From: Haliclona indistincta
Lineage: Eukaryota; Porifera; Demospongiae; Haplosclerida; Chalinidae
Assembly: GCA_964017065.1 (NCBI GenBank)
Contig: OZ024785.1
Location: 682,001 to 746,000 of the forward strand
Reading direction: 5' to 3'
DNA: 64,000 bases
Shown here: positions 29,965-41,900 of the stretch, piece by piece
Numbering within the stretch: position 1 is the stretch's first letter
Layout of the letters: each line of letters starts with the position of its first letter
The notes under the pieces: model-generated
Told to the model about the DNA's origin: nothing
The model's input: the letters and a program-made list of their open reading frames with translations, nothing else
Databases searched by the model: none
Program-made: the position numbers and the translations under genes

Positions 29965-32900
29965 TTGAGAAAATAACTTTGTCAGATGACAAAACATCTG
30001 CTACTGTTGAATTAGTGGATACGTTAAGTAAGCAGTACAATAATGTTATGATTATATCAATACACTCAGGACAAACTTTCATAATATTATACAAAATGAT
30101 TTCAGTTAACATTTTGCATGTTATATGAATGACAGTTCTTAGAAATGTAATTGCACTTTTCACAATAAATTTTTTTTGCATAAATTACACTTTTATATCA
30201 TATCACAACTCATTTCTGATTTTGTCCAGCGGTGATTCCATACCTCACTCCTAAGAAACATGTTTTCAAAAGACTGCCAGTGTCTGTAGAAGAGATTCCA
30301 CTTGATGAGAAGGACAATACAGACCAGAAACAAATCCCATACTTGAAAGTGTCTGGGTTTCCTAAAATGAAAAATGTTGATGAACTGTTGAAAACTAAAT
30401 TTTGTAATCGGCTTCCCTCTAAAGACATGAACGCATTACAGGTCACACTGCTAGACTCTGGTGAAGCTATTGTTGAGTTTGAGAGTCATGAAGGTGAGAA
30501 ATTAATTTACTTGTTTGTTGTCAATTTCTATGATCTCATTATAGACTGTGTTTGCTTGGCTAGTATTGATCGCAGCTTTCTGGGACAAAAATTACAAGTT
30601 GAGCTCTGCTACAAGCCTCAGGTTGCAGAGGTTCTGGTAATAAAAGGTCTCCCTGCATACTTACCAGCAGATACTGTACAACGTGCTATGGCGCATGTTT
30701 TGAAGCAAAAGACCAAGGTTGCTGTTGATAAATTTATTGTTGAGAAGAACACGGCTTACATCACATTTACAGATTGCTCAGGTATAATAATGTTAGATTG
30801 TGCAGCACACCACATTGTTTTAAGGTCACAAAAATGAATTTTCACTCTATAGGAGTAACAGATGTGATGCACGATCCAATAAAGTATTTTCTTGGCTCTA
30901 ATGTTGACTGTAGTGCTGTCAACAAGGATGATGTTGTAGAGGTGTTTCCAGATTCTGTTCCCAAAGTGCTTCTTGTAAAAGGATTACCAAGTGGCTTTGT
31001 CGGTCTGGAACACTATCTAAGACTACTGTTTACAAATGCTGGCCATCCTAATGTCAGCGCTTGCTTCATTGAAGACTCTGAGGCTTATGTCAAGTTTGAA
31101 AATCCTGCAGGTATAACATAATTTTCCAACGTATAAATAATTATTATTTACATCGATTCATGCAGTGGTTCGTAAGTTGGTAAATGATCCTCCGGACAAT
31201 GGCAGATTCTTTGGAAAGGTTGTTGAGTACAGCTCAGTCCCAGAAACAGAAATTCCTGACTTAACGCCACACAAGCTAGTAGTGAAGGGGCTACCTAATA
31301 AAAAGCAACTTACTTCTCCACTGAAAGTCTACTTTGAAATTGTGTGTGGTGTTTCGCCAGTTTCCATTGAAATGAATGTAGATGAAGAAATGGAAGTGAG
31401 ATTTGCTGACTCAAGAGGTCAGCAGCTGTGTGCTTTCAGTGTTGCTTTAGAATTGTTCTTGAGGCCTCCTTCATTGTCATAGCATAGTTGGAACACCATT
31501 AGCCTCGTCCCCAGGCCAAATTTTTTCGCTTATGAAACGGACGAACGGAAACGGAAGCGCGAAAAAAGGGCCTGGTATCCATTGCAAGGGTGACCTTTGA
31601 CCATTCCCCAGAATCTGGGGAATCCGTTCACACTCGAATATTTGTTTGTGATAATAGCCCATATATTTACGTGAAAATGTCGCTCCAAGACAATCCAAAA
31701 CGCCTATTGTCTGCGTTGCAACCTGTAGAAGCGGATCTAGTGCTCGAGTACGAGCAGCGAAGTCCTGTATGTGTTCGCGCGGCCCCTACTGTGTATGGTG
31801 ACTCTGTGCTGGCATGTTTGAAATACAATTGTTCACAGAGTCTCTTCGAAAACCGAATATCTGGCGTCTACCATGTTGCTGCATTCATCAGTAGCATAAC
31901 TACAGCAACGCTGTGCACAGCAGGTCTTGTATCGAGAAACAGTAGCCAGGCCACGTGTTTTTATAGCTAGCGCATGCGCACAATTACCCATGCAATAGAT
32001 ACCAGGCCTTGCGCCTAATACCGCATTTACACTGCCGTGCCAGTGGCGAGCTGGAGCTGCTTTTGGTCCGATGTTGGCAGCGTTTACACTGCACCATGGT
32101 CGAAAGGAGCCAACGCAATCACTGAGGCGGAGACTTCCTGTCTCAAGATCACGTGTTGTAATATGGCGATTCTTCCAGTATGGTCCCTAGTTCCTGAGCT
32201 CGCTTGCCTGTCTGCGTCATCGCCTCCTAGCTCTTTTCAGAGCTCTTTGACCGGGAGGAAGCCTCCTAGCTCTTTTAAGAGCTCTCTGACGGGAAGGCGA
32301 CGCCGTGCGTCTAGACGTCGTCTTGCTGACTACCGTGGGCATCGTAGGAGATCAAGGAGATCTGTTCTTCCATCCAGCTTGCTATCTTGTGATTCACGGG
32401 TGCTTTGGCACTCCAATGGTGCACGCACGTTGTTGTTGATACAAGAATTCGCATGCTCGAGCACAACACGGCACGGCTCCAGCACTGTTGTGCGTTTACA
32501 CTACCAGAAAATTGGTGCCGGGCCGAGCCAGCACGCTTTAAAAGTTGGGTCAAACGGGCACGGCTCCAGATACCCTGGCCCAGCACGGCACCGCTTTGGT
32601 CGCGTTTACACTGACAATTTTGGAGAGCCGGTGCTGTGCTGGCACGGCGCCAAGTGGCAGTGTAAACGCGGTATTCATTTTCGCTTGGTTCCCGTTAGGT
32701 ACAGGATGATTGCCGCCTAATTAATATTCATACTGTAAACTAGTTCTTCCACAAAATACTCTCTTTCAAATCATCACACGCACATTTATATACAAACACA
32801 CAGGAGGCCGTGCAAAACACAGCAACGCACAAACACAGAGGTCCATTATTCTACAACAATCACAATACATCAGTTCACAAGTTCAATCACAGTCACATAC

Positions 32901-35900
32901 ACCACAATACAGGAACAGGACTAGACAGGTTTCGACGACACTGTTACATACTCCCTCCTTTGGAGAAGCTCGTCCCGAGCGTTAACCCTACTTGCGAGGT
33001 CTTAGATCATAATGATGAGTTGTCTGATGACGAGAGGAAGTGTTAGCATCGGATGAGTCGCTAGCAGTATTTGGTTGAACTTCAAGTTCTTCAGCATCAG
33101 TGTCCGGTCGAACAAGTTTTTCGGTCCATTTGGGTGGGCGGCCTGGTCCTGATCTTTTCGATCCATACCAGAACGAACCAGCTGACAGGTCTGGAGGACA
33201 ATGCTTCACTCTGGATTGATGCACCTTGATCGGGTCATGCTGGGGATAATAAATCTTGGAGAGAATTATGTCAGGGTCATCAATGGAGATCACTCTGTAG
33301 GGACCATGCCACGGTCTTGATAACTTTCGCAAACGTCCACTCTCATCTTGTGGGAAGCGTACCAACACCCAGTCTCCTAACTTGTAGCTCACAGGTTGTG
33401 AATGCTCGTCATACTGAGACTTGTATCGTTGTTGAGCTTCTCTGATACTCTGGCAGGCTATCTCTCTGGCTGAACTGAGAGAACGGATGAGCTCTTCACG
33501 ATAGTCACAAACAGGAACTGCAGGAGAAACAGTAGTCGGAAGATAGGCTGCTTCAGTAGGAGAACGACAATCAACTCCGAAGAGAAGGAAAGATGGCTTC
33601 TCTCGAGTAGCTTCATGTGGAGTATTGCGATACGCCCAAAGAACTCCAGATAGGTACTGGTCCCACTGGTTGCCATAGGTGGCAGCATGTTTCCTTAGCA
33701 TGGATTTGAGGGTTCTATTGAATCGTTCGACCATTCCGTCACATTGAGGATGGTAGGAAGTAGTGTTCAGTTTCTTTGTACCGAGCATTTGACAAACATC
33801 CATCATGAGGTGTGACAACAAGTTCGTACCGCGATCTGAGAGTAAGGCTTCTGGTACTCCAAATAGTGGGACAAGTTCTTCCACCAACAGTTTAACGATC
33901 CTCAAAGATTTCTGGTCAGGGACAGGGAATACAAGAGGCCACTTGGTCAAGAAATCTTGAAACACAACCACATGTTGATTGCCCCTCTTCGTCTTAGGAA
34001 GATCCATGATATCAACTCCAACGATTTGAAAGGGACGGCCAACTGGAATAGGATGTAAAAAAGGGTGTTTGGAGTGACGAGGGTTAGAGACAAAGGCACA
34101 CTGCGGGCAGTTTTGACAATGATGATGTACGTCTGTGTACATTCCTTTCCACCACCAACTCCTTGCCATAGTCGAGTAGAGCCGCTGAGTAGAGAAATGA
34201 CCTGCCATGGGTCCACTGTGATATTCTCTGATAATACTCTCTCGAAGTTGAGGTGGCACCACTGCTCGCTTCCTGTTCCGTCGCTTAGGATCAACATAGT
34301 AGAGGACACCGTCCATTACTGCAAACATCTGAGCTTCTGCAACCACTCGCTGAGCATCTCTAGAATCAGAAGGGACACGATCATCTTCAAGGTAGTTGAA
34401 GAGACTGCTGAGTTTGGGTTCCTTCATCTGCTCGTTTCTGAGATTGTCAGGAAGTTGAGGTTCTGTGGGAGGCAGTTGTAATAGCTCATCTACCATGATG
34501 TCTGCTAGCTCTTGTGATCCATCTTGTTGTGAAGTCACAGTAGCCACTTGAGTTTCGGTGTCTATTTCTTTCACTGGTGGAGGAAGGTAGGGATTTCTTG
34601 ACAAAGCATCAGCATTGGTATTCTGTTTGCCAGATCGATGACGAATCTCCACGCTCCTGATTCCTGAGCCGTAGATCTTTGTCCACCATCTCGCATGTTT
34701 CCCATTGAGGTGAGGAGCACCCAACGTAGCTTTCACTGCTGCATGATCAGTGTATACCGTTACGTGGTGTCCATACAAGTAAGCACGAAAGTGTGTGAAT
34801 GCCCATACAACAGCTAGAGTCTCCAGATCTGTGACGGCGTAGTTTGCTTCAGATTGAGATACAGCACGACTAGCGTAGGCAACAGGATGAAGTGTTCCAT
34901 CGCTCTGCTCTTGGTTGAGAACAGCTCCGAGACCTCGGGCACTGGCATCTGTCTCTAGGATGAAATCTTTGTCAAAGTTAGGGTAACTGAGAACAGGATG
35001 GGACACAAGCTTATCTTTGAGTGATTGAAATGCATCTTGGCAAGCAGTATCCCAGACAAACTTTGCTCCTTTTCTGGTGAGACAATGGAGTGGTTGAGCA
35101 ATAGTTGCAAATCCCTTGATGAATCTGCGATAGTACGATGCCAGTCCAACGAACTGTCTGAGCTCATGAAGAGAAGTCGGAACAGGGAAGTTGACAACAG
35201 CTTCTGTCTGAGACTGGTTTGGTAAAAGCCCATCAGGAGTGAGTAGATAGCCAAGGTATTCCACCTCCTTGCGGAACAGACGACACTTAGATGGTTTCAG
35301 CTTCAGACCAGCTTTCTGTAGTGCCTTGAACACTTGAGTGACATGTTCAACATGTTCCTGGAAGGAGGAAGAAAACACTAAAACATCATCCACATAAACA
35401 GATACAAATTTTCTCCCATCAACAGGATTCAGTTGTTGTAAGATCTTCTCCATCAATCGTTGAAAGACAGCTGGTGCATTCTTAAGTCCGAAAGGCATTA
35501 CTTTGAACTCATAGAGACCTCCAATGGTAATAAACGCCGTCTTTTCCTGAGAAGATGGATCCATGGGGATTTGCCAGTAGCCAGAGGCTAAGTCGAGAGT
35601 GGAGAAGTATTTGGTAGTAGGACCAAGCTGATCGATGATGTCGTCAACTCTTGGAAGAGGATAGGTATCAGTTTTAGTGATGGAATTCAGATGTCTATAG
35701 TCAATGCAAAATCGCAAGGTACCGTCTTTCTTTCTTACTAGAACAATCGGGCTTGACCAGGGGCTGTTTGAAGGCTGTATCACGTCCATTTCTTGCATCT
35801 TTTGCAGCTGCCGGGCCACTTCTTTTCTCACTCCAAAAGGCACTCGTCGCAGATGTTGCTTGCTTGGAGGCGCATCACCAGTGAAGATCTCCATCTCTAC

Positions 35901-38900
35901 GAGATCCGTGTGTCCTCTCTCGTTCTCTTCTACAGCGAAAACACTGTGGTGTTCTTCAAGGCATTGATGGAGTTGCTTGTGCTCTGAAGTGGACAAAGAG
36001 ATTTCTTCCTTAGGGAGGAGAGAAAACAGTTCAGTCATACGATCTGAAATGCTGATCTCACGAACAGCAGGTGACCTCGGAAGTGGAACAGCATGGTCAG
36101 CTGCCGGCTCAATCACTTCAGCGGATACAGCGATTGCTAGCTCATCTCCTTGCTGACACTTCTGTGGGGTCTTCCGAAGGTTACTAAGAACCACATGAGC
36201 AACTCCTTGGGAATCAGTCTTCACTAGAGCAGGAGACTCAAGGAGAGAGAGTAATTGAGAATCAGATTGAGAGGAAGATAAAGGCTCTAGTAATATACAG
36301 GTAGAGGGAAGCTGAGACTGTATGGTCACAACAGAACTACTGTGTGGGGCTAGATGGACTGTTTTCACTAGCTTTACTGTGCAGGATACCCTGGGAACCT
36401 TTGGCTCCTTCAGCTTCTTCGGCTTCTTCCTCTTCTTGCATCCCCTCCACACTTCGACATTAGGATGATATTTAACGATGCCCAGTTGTCGGCACACACC
36501 TTCCGACAACAGAAGCTGATCTTCAACATCCATCTTTATGTAGACCATCGTCTTCATCTCTTGTCCGTCAAAAGAAAGAGTTAGCTGCATGCGTCCATGA
36601 AGCTCAAACGGTCTGCCATCATAGCCATGTGGTGTCTTATCGGCAGGCTTAAAGTTTTTTTTCTTAAGTCTGGACACTGCTGCCACCTTCTTAAACAAGC
36701 GTGGTCCTATGATAGTGATATCAGCACCAGTGTCTACGAGACCATAAGCGGGTACACCCTCCACTTGTAGCGGAACACAGACAGTGTGGCTGCCCTGGTC
36801 TTTCACATCCACTTGGCAACACCGCTCCGGGTCCGACTCATCTGAAAAAAGAAAAGAAAGAGGATCAGTGTGAGTAGAGGAAGAAGGTGGATCAGAATGG
36901 GCGGAGTCTGATGTGGGTGGTGCAGTGTTTTCCTGTCTGGAATGGACACCTCGATTCCTTGGTTTCTGGTGAGAACCCTTGCTCTCTGTAGGTGGTTTGA
37001 GACAGTTTTTGGCAAGATGTCCAGGGTCTCCACAGTTGTAGCATCGTCGAGGTCCAGGTGTTGGTTTACCAGGATTTGGTGCTGAAGGCTGAGGTAGTGT
37101 TGGCGTTTTGGTTGGAGTTTTGAATTTGTATCCATTTGTATCCATTGGTCGAAAGCCTCTGCTATATTCTCTTCTCTTCTCCAGCTCAATCTGTCGCTTC
37201 TCTTCATTCTTCGCAGCCAGATTCAGTTCAGTATAGCTTTTTGCACCTGATACTGCTGGACTCTCGAGCAATCGGTACAGCAATCCCTCCTGCAATTGAG
37301 TAAATAGTATCATTGCTCTTGTCTCTCTCGACATAGCATCACGACCATACGCTAACTGGAAGGCACGCTCGATCCTTCTGATATAGTCAGCCACACTTTC
37401 AGACTTCTTCTGAGTTGCGTGTCGAAAATCTTGAGCTGCTAATGCTCTATCCCTGGGCTCCAAACGACTCTTCAATGACACCACTGCAGTGTCCCAGTCA
37501 CTCTTCTCTTCTCTGGACAACAAGTTCCATTCCTGGAGAGCTCTACTGCGAAGATGTCCAGCCATCTGCATTAACAGTTCATCCCGACTCCATCCGTTCC
37601 ACTCTCCCGCCCGCTCAAGCGTAGGAAGCCAATCATCCAGCAACTCTTCAGGATTTTCACCAGTGAATTGTTCTACTGGAGGCGCCTTTCCTCTGCGACG
37701 GTGAGTTGAGGTGGTTTGCTGTTCTCGCTGTTGTCCACCTATGCGGTCTGAGGTCTGACGTTCTCTCTGTCGTCTACCTGCGAAGTGAGAGGTATGCAAC
37801 TGTGCATCTAGAGCATTAGGAATAGACAATAGAGAACAAGAAGGAGAGAGAGAATATTCAGAGGGAGGAGGATACACAGAGTCTTGTGGGTCCTCTCTAG
37901 GTAACTGCAGGTTCCTAGAAGCAGCATGTTCTTCTGCATCTCGCACTCTGACTCTCTCCTGACTGGGATCACGAGTAGCTCCAGCCAGCTGTTGGTTCAG
38001 CTCCTCAATTATCTCGTCTTTCTCAGCGAGGGCGGAGTCAAGCTTCTGCACGCGGTCGCACATTTGCTTCCAAAGCTGCTTAACACGATCTCTTTCCATT
38101 TGTAACTCTGCCTGGTGAGAGTCGACAATAGTGTGAAGTTGACGCTGCAGCTCGTCCAGTTGAGCGCGTGTGTTCGTCAACTGTGAACGCATCTCCTCCA
38201 ACTCTGAACTGATGGCGCCGGACTCACGCGGACACTCCTCGGCAGAACCTGCCTCCGCAAATACTCCCGCTTGGTCTACCAGGTAGAGTCGTCGATTCTG
38301 TGTGACTCGTCTGCTCTCCTGTACGAGCACTTGGACAAGACCTGGTTCTTTGCCAATGCTTATGAGATGGCCTTCGACGAGTTGGCGAGTCTCCTCGGCT
38401 CCAGCTCCAACAGGGAGGCCCAACGCTTCTGCCGTAAGCTTCAAATGTTGTCGCTTCAACCTGGCTGAGTTCAGTGAGTAGAGCTGTCCCTCGGGAAGCT
38501 CCGTCTTAGCTGACCTTTCAGCTCTCCATGGCGTCAACAGTTCTGAACGATGGATAGCTCCGTGAGCTCCACAGTGACCGCTGGACTCTGACCCCTCCGC
38601 CATCCTCGGGGCTTTGGGGCTCCTGGACAGTCACTGCTTCCACTCGTTCCTGAGAGTTTAGAGTCTCGGTTGAACCTCCAATGTAAACTAGTTCTTCCAC
38701 AAAATACTCTCTTTCAAATCATCACACGCACATTTATATACAAACACACAGGAGGCCGTGCAAAACACAGCAACGCACAAACACAGAGGTCCATTATTCT
38801 ACAACAATCACAATACATCAGTTCACAAGTTCAATCACAGTCACATACACCACAATACAGGAACAGGACTAGACAGGTTTCGACGACACTGTTACAATAC

Positions 38901-41900
38901 TGCAATTAACCACACCTACTCTTGGGAACATGCCCGCACGTACAGAATCACAATAAAGGCTTGTTTTCACCATTGAGCAGTCAGCAGGTTCCAGTGGCGC
39001 AGTGGTTTAGTACAGTGGTTTGTATTACAATCGTTCTGGGTTCGATTCCCACTGTGTCCTTATTTTTTTTCTTTTGCAGAAAACTTACGGTGTTCCACAC
39101 GAAGAGAGTAAAAAAATAGTTTTTGCACATTTTACTTGATATCTCAGTAACTAATGATCCTATTGGCATGTTGCATGTATCAGAATGATCCTCTATCCTT
39201 ACTGAACACCCTGATTCATATGGCTTCAAGTCACATGACATGGGGGTGGCACAACATGGCGGGATATCGGACCCTCTGGAAGGACAAGGTTTAGGAGAGA
39301 ACTTTTGAATTACTGGTAGTTAAGATTTCTTAACACTGCATTAAAACCCTCACCCAGGGCGCCTACCTGTGGGCTGAGTGTTTTGCCTTAACTTTCATTA
39401 GTTCGGCGTCAAGGAGCAAATAATAGCGTCCTCGACCGACCAAAAGCTTTAGGACGGGAAATCCGATTCTCTGGGAGTTAAGGTCCAAGATTAGGAAATT
39501 GCATTGCCAATACATTGATCTTAACTTTAGCACTTGCGCAGAGTCTGTAGAAATACGCACATCGACAAACGCAACTGTTCTCTGCTAGAGAGCTGTTTTC
39601 TGACCGCCATCTTGCTAGTTTAATGGATTTTTGTGATGTCACGCATAATAAATACTATCATGCGATGAGTCATAACTAATACAGAATACATTGAATCAGT
39701 TTAGTAGTTATGACTCATCACTGGTTAATAACCAACATGTGACATCACAAAAATCAATTAACTAGCAAGATGGCGGTCAGAAAACAGCTCTCTAGCAGAG
39801 AACAGTCGCGTTTGTCGATGTGCGTATTTCTACAGACTCTGCACAAGTGCTAAAGTTAAGATCAATGTATTGGCAATGCAATTTCCTAATCTTGGACCTT
39901 AACTCCCAGAGAATCGGATTTCCCGTCCTAAAGCTTTTGGTCGGTCGAGGACGCTATTATTTACTCCCTGACGCCGAACTAATGAAAGTTAAGGCAAAAC
40001 ACTCAGCCCACAGGTAGGCGCCCTGGGTGAGGGTTTTAATGCAGTGTTAAGAAATCTTAACTACCAGTAATTCAAAAGTTCTCTCCTAAACCTTGTCCTT
40101 GCAGAGGGTCCAATATCCCGCCATGTTGTGCCGCGCCCATGTCACGTGACTTGAAGCCATATAAATCAGGGTGTTCAGTAAAGATAGAGGATCATTCTGA
40201 TACATGCAACATGCCAGTATGATCATTAGTTACTGAGATATGAAGCAAAATGTGCAAAAACTATTTTTTTACTCTCTTCGTGTGGAACACCGTAAGTTTT
40301 TTAGCTAACTGCTCGACGAGCCTTAGTGAGGGCCGGAGGCCCTGTTTAGAACGACTCTTCCGACAATCCTTAGCTAGGGCCGAAGGCCCTGTTAGGACAA
40401 CCCTCTCGACGATCCTTAGGCTTATCAAATGCCGAAGGCCCGGTTTAGGACAATCCTCCCAATGATCCTTGGCTTACCAAGGGCCGAAGGCCTGGTTTAG
40501 GACGACCCTTCCGACTTTTCGCAGTTAGGAGAAGGTTTTTAGGGTTTAGTAGCTAGCCAATAGTAGGTGTGGTTAACCGTATTTTGAATATTAATTAGGC
40601 GGCATTCCTCCTGTACCTAACCGGAACCTTTTCGCTTAAATGTTCGTTTTGTTGCGGAAATTAATGGCAGGGGACGAGGCTAGAACACCATGGCTTGCTA
40701 TAGTAGCAGTGGCATAGGCAGGGGGAATTTGCCCTCAATTTTTGTTGACTTGGTAGATGAATTTTGTTATTATTCATGGGTATGTTCAGGGGTGTGACTA
40801 TGTTGGCCATGTGGTTGATTTAGTGCAAACCACATGTAAACTAGCTGTTTACACTGAGCCAACTGTCTGCAATAATGTCTACACTAGATAGGTATTGAAA
40901 TTAGACTGCTAAAAATTGCACTAAATTAGCAGTTTAATTTCAAAATTTTTCTGGGGAAGGACCCCCAGACCCCCACTGTTTTTTAGATAACTTGCCCCCT
41001 CATTTCAAAAATCCTTCGTACGCCCCTGAGTAGTGTATAGTAGCCAGTGTAAACATAGGAGTGGCTAGTTCTTTTTCAATTTCAGCTGCCAGAAGAATTG
41101 CTGCCACTCCTCCAAAGGATAATACGTTTCTAGGCTACTCTCTGCAGTTTGCATCTGTCAGGGACACAAAGTCACTACCGACAACCTTACCACTCAATGA
41201 TGTGGCTATGGTTGAAGGACTACCTGATAATACCAGTAAAAGCACTATTTGCAACTCATTAAAGGAACTAGGGTTGCCCCTCCCAGGGAAAGTATTTATT
41301 GACAGGCAATCTGCTTACCTTCAATATGATGATGCTGAAGGTAAAGTATATTAAAATATCTATTGTGCTTTAACTGAAACACTGTTAGATGTTTCAAAAA
41401 TCATTGGTAACCCTTCTGCTGAAATACTTCTCGGAAGACGTGTCTCCTTCAAGGCTTTGTGCAGCAGTGATATTCCTCTGTGCCAACAAGTATACTTGGA
41501 AAATAATGAACACCAATCTATGACAGGTAATTTATTATTTGGTTGAAGAAAGCTCAGATGATTGTTCAGATCATGACAACACAGATGCAGGAGAGGATTC
41601 ACTTGAATTGTTAGGGGAGTTTAGTCGGTCCATAGTAGTTCGGGGGCTACCGTGTGATACAATGGTTGAAAACTATGTGCTTGACATTTACATGGAAAAC
41701 ATAGCTGGTATCAAGACCTCTAGTATCAATATTGGTGGACCATTAGCTGTTGTTGAGTTTCCTAAACCAGTTGGTAAGCTATATTGTATAGCGGGTAATG
41801 TGCTGGGCGACTAATTAAATTCGTCAAGCACAGGTTTTGGGTTAATTTGTGCCCTAATTTTATATCTTTACTCACTGCAGATGTCAGAGTGATGAGACAA

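Larger units (their letters stand above)
32734..38896 (-). mobile_element. Ty3/gypsy LTR retrotransposon, structurally intact
   Basis: Two 215-bp LTRs (32734-32948, 38682-38896) appear identical by eye and are flanked by a 4-bp duplication, atac (32730-32733, 38897-38900). One uninterrupted 1871-codon Gag-Pol frame fills the interior. A PBS follows the 5' LTR and a purine tract precedes the 3' LTR. Identical LTRs and an open frame indicate a very recent insertion. It is antisense to the PARP14-like gene and sits inside an R2 element. Confidence 0.95.
31500..40682. mobile_element. MULE-like R2 element carrying nested insertions, 9-bp TSD
   Basis: Termini are TAGCCTCGTCCCC and GGGGACGAGGCTA, with the perfect 9-bp duplication gaacaccat at 31491-31499 and 40683-40691. 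Subterminal sequence at 32690-32733 plus 38897-38930 is inverted at about 40560-40625. Inside are a TA-target MITE (32021-32671), a gypsy element (32734-38896) and a SINE (38990-40560) that itself carries a long foldback (39088-40292). The whole lies in one intron of the PARP14-like gene. Confidence 0.85.

Noticed and set aside
32037..32720. 227-residue ORF
   Set aside because: Lies across a TA-target MITE with no recognisable domain; minus-strand ORFs compete.
38993..39060. Possible functional tRNA gene
   Set aside because: A and B boxes are good, but the acceptor and anticodon arms do not pair well, and a SINE body follows.
39363..40017. Two identical 65-codon ORFs facing each other
   Set aside because: Mirror images of one another in the arms of a foldback element; no domain recognised.
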